64,000 nt of DNA from Teretinema sp942493045 (GTDB lineage: Bacteria; Spirochaetota; Spirochaetia; Treponematales; Treponemataceae): NCBI GenBank assembly GCA_942493045.1, contig OW818665.1, forward strand, positions 3,183,283 through 3,247,282. Direction: 5' to 3'. Below, in pieces: positions 8,411-17,289 of the stretch. The notes beneath the pieces are model-generated. The model worked only from the letters and a program-made list of their open reading frames with translations. It did not search any database and had not been told where the DNA came from. Numbering within the stretch: the stretch's first letter is position 1; each line of letters opens with the position of its first letter. Both the position numbers and the translations under genes were made by a program.

Positions 8411-9373
8411 CTAGAGCCATAATAGCTGAGCGGCGAGATCTTCGGTTTCGGTGATCCAGAAGGCCCGTCCGCCCCAGCCGCTCAGGCGCTCGGCAAAACC
8501 GGTGTCATGGCGCTGAATCGCACACCAGTTCAGAAAGTAGATATGCCTCATAAAGCGTAAGGGTTCTACCAGATCGAGGCCGCGCCGGTCGAATTCGCGG
8601 AACTGTTCGTATCCTTCAATAATCAGATTCATCTCTTTCATGGAATCGCTGAGGTGGCCCGGCAGCAGCAGCCACAAATCCTGGATGGCCGGACCGGTCA
8701 TCATGTCGTCAAAGTCGATTAAAGCGATGCCGTTCTCGCGGGTTTCCAGGATGTTGCCGCGGTGGCAGTCGCCATGGATGCGGTGCAGGGGAATACCCTC
8801 AAACCGCGGACTGATCAGATCTAGCGCTTCGCGGCAGACCCGCGAAAAATCTTCGAGGCAGTCGGGATGAACCAGCTTGTTAGCCAGCAAATTATCGATG
8901 TAGCGGGCGGTGGTTTGTTCGGGCGTGCAAAGCAGCCGTCGCGGGGCGCTGCCGGCTGCGGCGCATTGATGCAACCGGCCGATAACAGCGCCGGTGCGAA
9001 TCCAGCCCTCATCCGAGGTGATGTCGAAGGAGCGGGCCCGTAGGCGCGGAAAGACCGCGAAGCGAAAACCGGCGAGTTTGCCCAGAGACTCGCCCTTTGT
9101 ATTGCGCAGCGGTGCGATCACCGGGATTTCATCTCCTTCGCAATCGAAAAGGAAGCGGTGTTCCTCTTCAATGGCCGCGTCGCTCCAGCGGCCCCCGCGG
9201 TAAAACTTAACGATATACTGATTTTCGTTGTCGTCGGTGACGCCGAATACCCGGTTGATATAGCTATTGTAGGGTGTAATCATACCATCCAGGAAAACGC
9301 CGCAGTGCTGTTCAACGGCTTCCAGAATCAGGGTTGGTTCGAGATTATCAAAAAGAGACTCTTGAGTGTACAT
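8411..9373 (-). CDS. srkA: SrkA-type serine/threonine protein kinase
   Basis: This 320-residue aminoglycoside-phosphotransferase-fold kinase matches the SrkA/YihE (RdoA) stress kinases. The beta-strand lysine is in NQYIVKFYRGGRW, the catalytic loop is RIHGDCHRGNIL, and the Mg2+ site is ALIDFDDMMTGPAIQDLWLLLPG. The late YFLNWCAIQRHD segment is typical of the family. In enterobacteria SrkA counters stress-induced death. The ATG at 9373 is preferred over in-frame starts that would run into the divergent gene. Confidence 0.9.
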   Translation of the reverse strand: MYTQESLFDNLEPTLILEAVEQHCGVFLDGMITPYNSYINRVFGVTDDNENQYIVKFYRGGRWSDAAIEEEHRFLFDCEGDEIPVIAPLRNTKGESLGKLAGFRFAVFPRLRARSFDITSDEGWIRTGAVIGRLHQCAAAGSAPRRLLCTPEQTTARYIDNLLANKLVHPDCLEDFSRVCREALDLISPRFEGIPLHRIHGDCHRGNILETRENGIALIDFDDMMTGPAIQDLWLLLPGHLSDSMKEMNLIIEGYEQFREFDRRGLDLVEPLRFMRHIYFLNWCAIQRHDTGFAERLSGWGGRAFWITETEDLAAQLLWL

Positions 9374-9403
9374 CAGCGGTATAATAGCATATAATTGAAA
9401 GCA
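9374..9403. promoter_or_regulatory. 30-bp divergent promoter region (srkA / acyltransferase)
   Basis: Only 30 bp separate two divergent ATG codons. Plus strand: TATAAT at 9390-9395 lies 8 bp before the ATG at 9404. Minus strand: TATTAT (plus-strand 9381-9386) lies 7 bp before the ATG at 9373. Neither gene has a recognisable ribosome site, and the -35 elements, which are weak, must lie inside the opposite gene. Both messages are probably leaderless. Confidence 0.5.
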
Positions 9404-10693
9404 ATGGCGAATATACAACATCCCGCGCGGACAGATGACTTCTTCTTTCCGCTGGATAACAGCGCGGTATTTATCGCGTCGATAACCGGTAAGTCCTACC
9501 CCTTTGTGTTTCGCCTTTCCTGTGAGCTTGATGAGACCATTTACCTGCCGGATCTGGAAGCCGCTCTTGAAGCGGTGGCTTCTCGTTATCCCTTCCTGAA
9601 GACTGAATTACGGCCCGGGGTTTTCTGGTATTATCTGGAGCCGCTGAAAAAGCCGGTACGGGTGTTCGCGGACAGCCGCTTCCCGGCTGAGCGGCACCGC
9701 ACCGAACGTCTTGGTCGCTACCTGTTTCGGGTACGGGTCTACAATACCCGCGTTTCCTGTGAATTCCACCATATTCTCACCGATGGAACCGGCGCTTTGG
9801 AATTCATGAAATCATTGCTGGCTGCCTATCTGACCCGTCGCGGCGTAGTTTGTCCGGACTGGGAAGGTATTATTCACCCTGAATCGGTACCAAACCCGGA
9901 AGAGTGGCTTGACGCCTACGCGGACCTGTCCCGCCCGGAAGTGCCGCTGCCGGATCCCCTGCCGGCGGCCTTTCATTTGCCGGGACGGCGCTATCATGGG
10001 CAGGTTTACCGGGTCGTTAACGCCACCCTTTCAGTAAAAGAAGCGCTGCAGGCCGCGCGGGAACGCAATGTTTCGATTACCGAACTGCTGGCCGCCGTTT
10101 ATCTGGAGGCTCTGCAGGCAATTCAGGAAGCGCACAGCCAGTCAAAGTATCAGCCCATCTGCATTCAGATCCCGGTGAACATGCGGCGGTTTTATCCTTC
10201 AATCACGCTGCGCAATTTCTTTTTATTCCTACCGGTCAGCATCGATCGGCGGCTCGGTCATTTCAGCTTTGAAGAAATTCTTTCGCGGGTGCATTACACC
10301 CTCAAATTAAATTTAAACACCAAGGAACTCGATCGCCAGATCCGGCGCAATGTCCGCGGGGAGAAGTATTTCCTGTCCAGGATAGTGCCTCTGTTTATTA
10401 AAAATATCGTGCTGCGCATTTTGGGAAAACTCCTGGCTGACAAGCCGCTTTCCGGCAATCTTTCAAATTTGCAGAGCGTCAGTATGCCCGAAGCCTTCGC
10501 CAAACATATTCGGCGCTTTGATATTCTGCCCGCCCGTCGTTCGGTTTCCGGCGCGAATATCGGTATGATCAGCTGGGGAGATACGCTTTCCCTAACGGTT
10601 GGGTCGCTGGTGATCGACCGTAGCCTGGAACGCCTGTTTTTTTCCCGATGCGCCGAGCTGGGCTTGCGTGTTACGGTCGAATCGAATGTCTAG
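9404..10693 (+). CDS. Condensation/alcohol-acetyltransferase-like acyltransferase
   Basis: The protein has 429 residues and the CoA-dependent acyltransferase fold. The catalytic HHILTDG motif (HHxxxDG) is at about 122-128. SITLRNFFLFLPVSID and LSNLQSVSMPEAFAKHIRRF match the later conserved blocks of this superfamily. It probably transfers an acyl group from CoA to an alcohol or similar acceptor; the substrate is unknown. The next gene encodes a zinc-ribbon membrane protein, a pairing I recall from Clostridia where the partner is called DUF6320, so a membrane complex is plausible. No ribosome site is visible. Confidence 0.75.
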   Translation: MANIQHPARTDDFFFPLDNSAVFIASITGKSYPFVFRLSCELDETIYLPDLEAALEAVASRYPFLKTELRPGVFWYYLEPLKKPVRVFADSRFPAERHRTERLGRYLFRVRVYNTRVSCEFHHILTDGTGALEFMKSLLAAYLTRRGVVCPDWEGIIHPESVPNPEEWLDAYADLSRPEVPLPDPLPAAFHLPGRRYHGQVYRVVNATLSVKEALQAARERNVSITELLAAVYLEALQAIQEAHSQSKYQPICIQIPVNMRRFYPSITLRNFFLFLPVSIDRRLGHFSFEEILSRVHYTLKLNLNTKELDRQIRRNVRGEKYFLSRIVPLFIKNIVLRILGKLLADKPLSGNLSNLQSVSMPEAFAKHIRRFDILPARRSVSGANIGMISWGDTLSLTVGSLVIDRSLERLFFSRCAELGLRVTVESNV

Positions 10694-10710
10694 CACAGTA
10701 GGGAGGATCT

Positions 10711-11451
10711 ATGGCCTTTTGTCCGAAATGTAAGGTTAATCTCGCCGCGGACGCGGAAGTCTGTCCGCTCTGTCATGGTCCGGCTGCCGGTTCGGACACA
10801 GCTGCTGCCACGTCGGCTAGTTCCGACGCCGCGCCGAGTGTATCCTATACCGCTACTGTTCATCCGGCCGATGACAGCGAACCGCTTTCGCCGGTTGAAC
10901 AGCGTCTGATCCTGTTTGAATTATTGACGGTCAGCCTGGTAATCCTCACTCTGGCCACCGTGGCGATCGACGTGCTTTTTTTCAGGCATATTCAATGGTC
11001 TCAATATACCTGCCTGATTATCGGCATGCTGTGGCTTTGCACAACCATGCCCCTGATTTTCTGGGCCCGCCCCTGGCTGGTCTACGCCATTCTGGCCCCG
11101 GCCTTCATTAGCGCGGTTTTCTTGTGGGCCCTGTTCAGCGGGGGCTTGAGCTGGTTTCTGGTGCCGGCCCTGCCGATTGTGCTTTCCGTGGAAGGCGCGG
11201 TAGCCGGGTCCTTCGCCATTATCAGCGTTCAAAAACGCCGGGGCTTGAACACCGTTGGCGTTGTCCTGGGAGCGGCCGCCCTGATCTGTACCGGAATTGA
11301 CGCTTCGATCGGTTTTACCTATGAAGGACATCTTTTATTTACCTGGTCTCTGGTGGTGCTGTTTTCGGTGATTCCTCTGGCCGGACTTTTTTTCTATCTG
11401 CATTACCGGGTGATCAGCCGGGCTTCGCTGCGCAAGATATTCCGTCTGTAA
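10711..11451 (+). CDS. Zinc-ribbon membrane protein, DUF6320-like
   Basis: The first 25 residues form a rubredoxin-like knuckle, FCPKCKVNL then EVCPLCHGP (two CxxC pairs). A low-complexity Ala/Ser linker follows, then about six membrane helices from residue 65 to the C-terminus of this 246-residue protein. The gene follows the acyltransferase by 17 bp with a GGGAGGA site, so the two should be made together. Its biochemical role is unknown; it may anchor or serve the acyltransferase. Confidence 0.7.
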   Translation: MAFCPKCKVNLAADAEVCPLCHGPAAGSDTAAATSASSDAAPSVSYTATVHPADDSEPLSPVEQRLILFELLTVSLVILTLATVAIDVLFFRHIQWSQYTCLIIGMLWLCTTMPLIFWARPWLVYAILAPAFISAVFLWALFSGGLSWFLVPALPIVLSVEGAVAGSFAIISVQKRRGLNTVGVVLGAAALICTGIDASIGFTYEGHLLFTWSLVVLFSVIPLAGLFFYLHYRVISRASLRKIFRL

Positions 11452-11482
11452 GGCTTCCGGTAGAGATATTTAACAAAACCCT

Positions 11483-11511
11483 TTGTTTTTTTGTTTTTGT
11501 GGCACTATACT
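11483..11511 (+). promoter_or_regulatory. Predicted promoter of the cheY-cheX-kinase operon
   Basis: -35 TTGTTT (11483-11488), 17 bp spacer, -10 TATACT (11506-11511). The start should fall near 11518, giving a leader of about 30 bases with a GGGGG stretch as the ribosome site. Confidence 0.5.
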
Positions 11512-11548
11512 GTTTGCATACATTAATAAAAGAATTTTCGGGGGCACA

Positions 11549-11923
11549 ATGAGTATTCGGACAGTTCTTGTGGTGGACGATTCGCGCATAATGCGGAATA
11601 TCGTCAAAAATACCTTTTCTACCATGAACATACCCTGCCAGTTTGTAGAAGCCGGCAATGGCAAAGAGGCTTTGCAGCAGCTGGAAAAGCAGAAAATCGA
11701 TCTGGTCCTGCTGGACTGGAATATGCCGGAGCTTTCCGGGTTGGAATTTCTAAAACGGGTGCGGGCTATGGAGCAGCACAAAAGCATGCCGATCATCATG
11801 GTAACCAGCGAAGCCGCCCGCTACAATGTCATTGAAGCCCTCAAGCATGGGGCCACGGATTATATCATCAAACCCGTCAACGAAAAAACCTTCAAAGAAA
11901 AACTTTCAAAGATCGAAATTTAG
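11549..11923 (+). CDS. CheY-like single-domain response regulator
   Basis: This is a 124-residue stand-alone receiver domain. The acidic pair is DD at 10-11, the phosphoacceptor Asp is D56 in LVLLDWNMPELSG, the Thr/Ser switch is in IIMVTSEA, and the Lys is in DYIIKPVNEKTF. It has no output domain, so it acts by binding a partner. It heads an operon with a CheX phosphatase and a CheA-like membrane kinase, which are its likely phosphatase and phosphodonor. The ATG at 11549 begins the receiver fold directly. Confidence 0.9.
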   Translation: MSIRTVLVVDDSRIMRNIVKNTFSTMNIPCQFVEAGNGKEALQQLEKQKIDLVLLDWNMPELSGLEFLKRVRAMEQHKSMPIIMVTSEAARYNVIEALKHGATDYIIKPVNEKTFKEKLSKIEI

Positions 11924-11933
11924 GAGACAAGTC

Positions 11934-12410
11934 ATGGAAAAATATATTCAGCCCTTCGTAGATGTGTGCGAATCGGTTTTTCGGGATTTTTTAGGGAGTA
12001 ATCTGATAGCGGAACGGCCTCATTTCGCGGATCGCAACGATCCGCATGACTGGGATGTTTCGGCCATCATCGGCCTGACCGGCGAAGCCCGGGGCGCCGT
12101 CGTCATATCCATGACCGAGCCGCTGGCCTTGCGCCTGACCGGCATTCTGACCGGCAATACGCACACCGTGCTGGATGACGAAGTGGTCGACGCTATTGGC
12201 GAAATCATCAATATTATCGCCGGAAACGCCAAACGCGGCCTGGAAGAGTCCTTCCGGCTGGTGATCTCCCTGCCGACCATAGTTCGCGGCAAGCATCATG
12301 CCATCATGTGGCCGACCGATCAGGCCCGGATTATCTGCATTCCCTTCAGGATTTTCGAGAACGAGTTTTTCGTGTTGTCCGTAGCCATTGAAACCGGCGG
12401 AGGCGCCTGA
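11934..12410 (+). CDS. cheX: CheX-like CheY-P phosphatase
   Basis: This 158-residue cytosolic protein has the CheX fold: an N-terminal MEKYIQPFVDVCESVF, a beta region GLTGEARGAVVISM, and the helix with the catalytic Glu/Asn pair, EVVDAIGEIINIIAGNAKRGL (ExxN). CheX dephosphorylates CheY-P and is the usual phosphatase of spirochaetes. An AGGAGA site precedes the ATG. It lies between the receiver and the kinase genes, so it probably sets the lifetime of that receiver's phosphate. Confidence 0.88.
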   Translation: MEKYIQPFVDVCESVFRDFLGSNLIAERPHFADRNDPHDWDVSAIIGLTGEARGAVVISMTEPLALRLTGILTGNTHTVLDDEVVDAIGEIINIIAGNAKRGLEESFRLVISLPTIVRGKHHAIMWPTDQARIICIPFRIFENEFFVLSVAIETGGGA

Positions 12411-12411
12411 T

Positions 12412-14415
12412 ATGCCGAAAAAAAAACGCGGTAATCTTTTTTTCAACATAATGACCAGCGGAAAACGCTTTGACTCCGAAGAGCTGGCCCAAATGGATAT
12501 GACTGTCCGCTATATATTGCTTAATTCCATGATCTTTTTGGGCGGCAGTCTGCTTTTTCTGTTCGGCTATCAGAGTTTACGCGTTGGCGCCACCTTGCAG
12601 GGTATCTTCGATATCTCCATGGGTATCACTACCCTAGTTGCCTTTGTGCTGCTGCGTACCCGCGCTCCCTATCTGATATCCGGTTTTTTAACCGTCGTCT
12701 CGTATATGTGTCTGTGCGCCTTTCTCGCGAAAAGCGGCGGCGTACAGGGTTCCGGCGTGCTGTGGGCTTATTCCTTCCCGTTGCTTTCCATATTTCTGAC
12801 AGGAATGCGCGCCGGTACGCTGCTTTCGGCCGGATTGGGAATCTTTGTCGGTGTGTCGGTTTTGCTGCCCGGTTTCGCCGATATCGTCTATGAACGCTCT
12901 TTCGCCCTGCGCACCGTCGGTGTGTACCTCTTGGTACTGGCCTGTACCATGGTGTACGAAAAGACCAAGATAGAAAAGGACCGCCGCCTGGCCAGCCTGA
13001 ACCGCTCGCTGAAGTCCGAGCGCGATGAAATCAAGGCCATGAAAGATAACCTGAAGGACGGTATTTTCCTGATGGACAGGAACCTGATCATTCAGCCCAG
13101 CTATTCTCCGGTAATGGAAAGTATTATGGATTGCGGTTCGCTCAGTGGGCGTAATTTTCTGGATTTGCTAAAAAACTCGCTACAGCAGAAAGAACAGGAT
13201 ACCCTCTCCGATTATTTCGGCATGGTGATTGACCGCTCTTTTGACGCCGGGATGCTCGAGGACATCAATCCGCTGCAGGAACTGACTTATTACAGCACTG
13301 ACACCAAAGAGCAGCGTACGCTCAGTCTGTCGTTTGCCCCGGTGGACCGCGAAGACGGCTCGGTGTATCTGCTGGGCACGGTTAAGGATAAAACGGTCGA
13401 GGCGGCGTTGGCCCGTCAGCTGTCCGAAGAGGAAAATAAGCGCCAGGAAGAGATGAAAGCCCTGTTTGAGGTTATTCATGTCGAGCCCGGCGTGCTAAAT
13501 GACTTTATAGAAGACACCGAGTATGAGTTTGACCGGATCAATGATCTGCTCAAGGACAAGAGCCGCAGTTCACATTCGGTTATGATCGAAATATACCAGG
13601 CCCTGCACGCCGTGAAGGCCAACGCGGTAATACTCGGTCTTGGAAACTTCAGCGCCAAGCTGCATGAGCTGGAGCGGGAAATTTCCGAACTGCGCGAGAA
13701 GCTGGATATCTCATTTCAGGAAGTACTGCATATCACTGTGGAATTGGATAAGATTTTTAAGGCCAAGGACAACTTCAAGGAGCTCGTCGACAAAATTCGC
13801 TCATTCAAGTTCGGCGAAGGCCGGCTCCAGGAACAGTATGTGCTGGTGCAGACTCTGGAAAAGGTGATTGAAAAGACCTCCAATGATCTTGGCAAAAAGG
13901 CCCGTCTGAATGTTACCGCTCTGGACGTCCACGCCCTGGAGTTGACTTCACGGCGCCTGCTCAAGGAGGTGCTGGTGCAACTGGTACGCAATTCCATGTA
14001 TCACGGGATTGAGGTACCGGCAGACCGGCTGCGCAAAGGTAAGGAAGAATTGGGCATGATCAGCCTTTCCATCGCCCTTGCTGACGGTAAAGTGGTTATT
14101 CAGCTCTCCGACGACGGCGGCGGCCTGCAGTTTGAGCGTATCCGGGAGAAGGCCGTGGCTCAGGGGCTGCTTACCGCGGACACGCCGGTTACGGACCGCA
14201 ACGCCCTGCTGCAGGTATTGTTCGCGCCGGGATTCAGTACGGCTTCCGGCGCTGATATGCATGCCGGTCGCGGTATCGGGTTGAACCTAGTACGGGACCG
14301 GATCAAGGAAGCAAAAGGTACGATTAAGCTGCAGTCTGAGGAAGATAAGGGCACCGTCTTTAAGATCTATATCCCCGCGGAAGCCTTTTCCGCCAACGCC
14401 ACCCAAAGCGCCTGA
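12412..14415 (+). CDS. Membrane CheA-like histidine kinase (Hpt + HATPase)
   Basis: In order, the 667 residues hold about six membrane helices (30-190), a coiled segment, a PAS-like region (215-340), and an Hpt domain with the phosphorylatable His in LHAVKANAVILGL (about H399). A dimerisation-like helical stretch follows, then a CheA-type ATPase domain: VQLVRNSMYHGIE (N box), LSDDGGGLQ (G1), and GFSTASGADMHAGRGIGLNLV (F/G2). No CheW-like domain is visible, so it should sense directly through its membrane part rather than through MCP arrays. Its start lies one base after the cheX stop. Confidence 0.85.
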   Translation: MPKKKRGNLFFNIMTSGKRFDSEELAQMDMTVRYILLNSMIFLGGSLLFLFGYQSLRVGATLQGIFDISMGITTLVAFVLLRTRAPYLISGFLTVVSYMCLCAFLAKSGGVQGSGVLWAYSFPLLSIFLTGMRAGTLLSAGLGIFVGVSVLLPGFADIVYERSFALRTVGVYLLVLACTMVYEKTKIEKDRRLASLNRSLKSERDEIKAMKDNLKDGIFLMDRNLIIQPSYSPVMESIMDCGSLSGRNFLDLLKNSLQQKEQDTLSDYFGMVIDRSFDAGMLEDINPLQELTYYSTDTKEQRTLSLSFAPVDREDGSVYLLGTVKDKTVEAALARQLSEEENKRQEEMKALFEVIHVEPGVLNDFIEDTEYEFDRINDLLKDKSRSSHSVMIEIYQALHAVKANAVILGLGNFSAKLHELEREISELREKLDISFQEVLHITVELDKIFKAKDNFKELVDKIRSFKFGEGRLQEQYVLVQTLEKVIEKTSNDLGKKARLNVTALDVHALELTSRRLLKEVLVQLVRNSMYHGIEVPADRLRKGKEELGMISLSIALADGKVVIQLSDDGGGLQFERIREKAVAQGLLTADTPVTDRNALLQVLFAPGFSTASGADMHAGRGIGLNLVRDRIKEAKGTIKLQSEEDKGTVFKIYIPAEAFSANATQSA

Positions 14416-14424
14416 TTATTCGTG

Positions 14425-15531
14425 TTATTCCTGTTTCGCCGCGTGGTGTTTGGCGCTATGATGTTTGACGGCTTTGTAGGAGCCCATCATGATTGAAATG
14501 GGTTCCAGTGCCGGAATTTTTTCGCAGATAATCTTTACAATTACGGTCATAGGAACCGCCAGAATCATGCCGACAAAGCCCCACAGCCAGCCCCAGGCTA
14601 AAAGGGAGACCAGTATAATAAAGGGGGATAGCCCCAGGTTGTCTCCCTGAATTTTTGGCTCAAGGATGTTGCCGATTATCATATTGGCCCCCAGCACCAC
14701 AATGCCTACCGCTACGATGGGACCGGGATTGGGGTAAAACTGGACAATGGAAAACACCCCGGCGGTAAGGCCGATGGCAATTGAGCCGATGGTCGGGATG
14801 AAATTGAAGGCGAATACCAGAAAGCCCCAGACTACCGGAAAGTCCATGCCGATAAACTGAAAGGCCAAGCCGACGATGACTCCGGTGGCCAGACTCAGGA
14901 AGAACTTGATGCTCAGGTAGCGGGTAATCTGCAGTACTATATCGGCCATCAGGTTTTTAATGCCGCCGGGTACGCTGTTTTCGAAAGCCAGCTCAGCCCT
15001 GTCCTTAAAGTGTCCGATTTCCAGCAGCAGAAAGACGATAAACAGCACTACCATAACCACGTCACCGAGCAGGGAAAGGAAAGATTCTGAAAACTGCAGA
15101 GCCATCTCCTGTACTTTAACGCGCACATTCAGCTGATTCCAGAGGTTCTCGAACAAGTTCAAGTGTTCGTCATAAGGCAGGTTGAAGGTTTCGGCGATCA
15201 TCATGTAAATTTCTGTAAAGCGGGTTTCGTATTTGGGGTACAGGGTCGCGATGGTACGCAGGCTGTTGAACAGTATCAAACCAACTATATACACCGCGAA
15301 ACCGATGGAGACAACCACGACAATGGCCGCTACGGCTCGGGGAATGCGGATTTTTCCTAACAGGTTGATCAGCGGTTCCATTACAAAGGTCAACAGCACC
15401 GCGATCAGAAAGGGCAGAACCACAGGCGTGGTCAGTTTTAACGCTGCGACGAAAAGTATCAGGGTTATTACACCCAGCATAAACATGCTGGCAGTGCGGT
15501 AGTTCGTGGTGGTTTTGGAGTGCTCTTTCAT
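14425..15531 (-). CDS. AI-2E family transporter
   Basis: The 368-residue protein has about eight membrane helices in the AI-2E exporter arrangement: two N-terminal hydrophobic segments, a soluble stretch at about 95-150, then the C-terminal bundle. Signature blocks are FIPTIGSIAIGLTAG, NMIIGNILEPKIQGDNLGLSP and WGWLWGFVGMILAVPMTVIVKI. Members export autoinducer-2-like molecules or act as Na+/H+ antiporters. The short C-terminal tail is rich in His/Lys/Ala. No ribosome site precedes the ATG; see the leaderless promoter. Confidence 0.9.
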   Translation of the reverse strand: MKEHSKTTTNYRTASMFMLGVITLILFVAALKLTTPVVLPFLIAVLLTFVMEPLINLLGKIRIPRAVAAIVVVVSIGFAVYIVGLILFNSLRTIATLYPKYETRFTEIYMMIAETFNLPYDEHLNLFENLWNQLNVRVKVQEMALQFSESFLSLLGDVVMVVLFIVFLLLEIGHFKDRAELAFENSVPGGIKNLMADIVLQITRYLSIKFFLSLATGVIVGLAFQFIGMDFPVVWGFLVFAFNFIPTIGSIAIGLTAGVFSIVQFYPNPGPIVAVGIVVLGANMIIGNILEPKIQGDNLGLSPFIILVSLLAWGWLWGFVGMILAVPMTVIVKIICEKIPALEPISIMMGSYKAVKHHSAKHHAAKQE

Positions 15532-15537
15532 ATCTGT

Positions 15538-15566
15538 ATAATAGGTAGGCCAGACTTCGCAGTCAA
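15538..15566 (-). promoter_or_regulatory. Predicted leaderless promoter of the AI-2E gene
   Basis: On the minus strand: -35 TTGACT (15561-15566), 17 bp spacer, -10 TATTAT (15538-15543), then 6 bp to the ATG at 15531. Both hexamers are near consensus and no Shine-Dalgarno sequence is present. Confidence 0.7.
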
Positions 15567-15587
15567 GCTAGATCGTCCCGTTTCGGA

Positions 15588-17180
15588 TCAGGAACGGGTT
15601 AATTTTTGGCCGTGTTCCACCAGGGCCTGGGCCATTTCGGTAATCTCGTAAACCGCCTGCCGGATTTCGGTGCTGCCGGTACTGATCTCGGACATCCCGG
15701 TCGAGATTTCACCGATGGCCGAGGATATTCCGGAAATATTTTCCACAATACCGGAGTAGGCGGCTTTGACTTCTTTCAGATTGCTGCTGAAAGTTTGGCC
15801 CATGGTGTCCATGTCGGTGCTGGAATTGAGCAGTCCGCGGGTGTTGCTGTCCAAGGCATCCACGTCGCTGACCATGCTCTGGATGGCCTGACTGTTGACC
15901 TCCACTTCGGAAATCACTTTTTTGAACGCGCCGCCGCTTTCGGTAATGCGCACGCCGGTCTGGTCAATGGCCGCGATCATGGCCTGCAGATTAGTCTGGA
16001 TGATCAGGGCGCTCTCGGCGCTGGATTCAGCCAGTTTACGGATTTCCTCGGCTACAACCGAGAAACCCTTGCCGGCGTCTCCGGCATGCGCGGCCTCGAT
16101 GGCCGCGTTCATGGCCAACAGGTTGGTCTGACTGGAAATGCTGGTAATCATCGACGTCATTTCGGTTATTGAATCGATGGTGGCGCCGAGTTCACTGAAG
16201 GATTCCTGGGTCAGCTCGATTGTTTCGGCGCCGACGCCGGCCAGAGAGGTCAATTTCTGCATTGAAGATTGGCGTTCGCGCAGTTCGGCGACCACTTTTT
16301 TAATGGAATTAACCAGCGTGGTGGTGTCCTGCTTGACCTGGGTATTGATGGTTTGCTGGCTGGAAGCCAGGCCGGTCAGCTGATCCATATTCCGGTCAAT
16401 GGTAGATAGTTCCCCGGAAGCTTTCCCGAAACGGTCTTCCAGGTCGGCGATGCGGTTGGTAATGGTGACTACATTCTGCTCAATCTGGACACCGGCGGCG
16501 GCGGTCTCGGTGGCATTGGCGGTCAGGTCCGCGGATCGGCTGAGCTGTTCGGCCACCTCGCTGAGCAGACCCCTGGCTTCAGCGTCTTTTTTCTCAAGTT
16601 CCGCGAAACGCTGCTGCAGATCAGCGGTGACCATCTGGAAAATGGACCGAACGGATATAGCTAAAACGAAGGCGACAATATAACAGATGTAGGCGGTGGC
16701 CACCTGATCCACCAGCGATACCTCCGTGGTATCGAAATAGCCCAGGGCATGGAAAACCTGGCTGAATCCCACTAAATATGAAAGCAGAATCAAGCCGAAA
16801 GCGATTATCCAGGGGCGGTTCCTGATAAAAATCGAGTTCAACAGTATCAGCAGTGAAAGGGTGAAACCGTAATTGGCATAGGTTTGCGGACCATTCCATG
16901 GCTGCAGATACCTGGCGAAAAAATAAACAATCGTTAAAACCATGCCTAGCGCGATGGAAGCGCGGTCGTATTTTCCGGCCTTGAGCTGTAAAAAAACCGC
17001 GCACAGGCCGCAGAGCGCTAAAACCGGAATAAATACTTCTATGCCCACGCCTTTGGTGAGCCCGTTTATGATAATTGAAATTACGTACACAGCCATGAGC
17101 ACGAACAGGACCGGTTGAAAGAGCGCGGCTTTCAGTTTGACTTCATAGGGTGCATTCTGATAAATTTTATTGGTATTCAT
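15588..17180 (-). CDS. Methyl-accepting chemotaxis protein, membrane sensor type
   Basis: The 530 residues start with about six membrane helices (20-190) and have no sizeable periplasmic domain. A coiled-coil signalling region follows, with the invariant hairpin tip SQTNLLAMNAAIEAAHAGDAGKGFSVVAEEIRKLAE in the second half. It should feed a CheA/CheW array, none of which is encoded here. The membrane-only input suggests sensing of lipophilic or energetic signals. The ATG at 17180 has an AGGAGC site. It diverges from a cyclic-di-GMP gene. Confidence 0.93.
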   Translation of the reverse strand: MNTNKIYQNAPYEVKLKAALFQPVLFVLMAVYVISIIINGLTKGVGIEVFIPVLALCGLCAVFLQLKAGKYDRASIALGMVLTIVYFFARYLQPWNGPQTYANYGFTLSLLILLNSIFIRNRPWIIAFGLILLSYLVGFSQVFHALGYFDTTEVSLVDQVATAYICYIVAFVLAISVRSIFQMVTADLQQRFAELEKKDAEARGLLSEVAEQLSRSADLTANATETAAAGVQIEQNVVTITNRIADLEDRFGKASGELSTIDRNMDQLTGLASSQQTINTQVKQDTTTLVNSIKKVVAELRERQSSMQKLTSLAGVGAETIELTQESFSELGATIDSITEMTSMITSISSQTNLLAMNAAIEAAHAGDAGKGFSVVAEEIRKLAESSAESALIIQTNLQAMIAAIDQTGVRITESGGAFKKVISEVEVNSQAIQSMVSDVDALDSNTRGLLNSSTDMDTMGQTFSSNLKEVKAAYSGIVENISGISSAIGEISTGMSEISTGSTEIRQAVYEITEMAQALVEHGQKLTRS

Positions 17181-17212
17181 GCGCGCTCCTTTTTTAATAC
17201 ATCCATAATTCT

Positions 17213-17240
17213 AGTATACGCCGGCAAATTTGCAAGTCAA
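17213..17240 (-). promoter_or_regulatory. Predicted MCP promoter
   Basis: On the minus strand: -35 TTGACT (17235-17240), 16 bp spacer, -10 TATACT (17213-17218). It gives a leader of about 25 bases containing the AGGAGC ribosome site, a normal led promoter. Confidence 0.6.
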
Positions 17241-17254
17241 AGCCCGCTGAAAAC

Positions 17255-17283
17255 TTGCGTTCCCGGTGTAGGTCTTCTATACT
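17255..17283 (+). promoter_or_regulatory. Predicted leaderless-type promoter of the split GGDEF/EAL gene
   Basis: -35 TTGCGT (17255-17260), 17 bp spacer, -10 TATACT (17278-17283), then 6 bp to the ATG at 17290. GAGGAG fills that gap and could serve as a ribosome site for a second ATG at 17296 if transcription starts further upstream, so the leaderless reading is less clear here than elsewhere. Confidence 0.5.
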
Positions 17284-17289
17284 GAGGAG

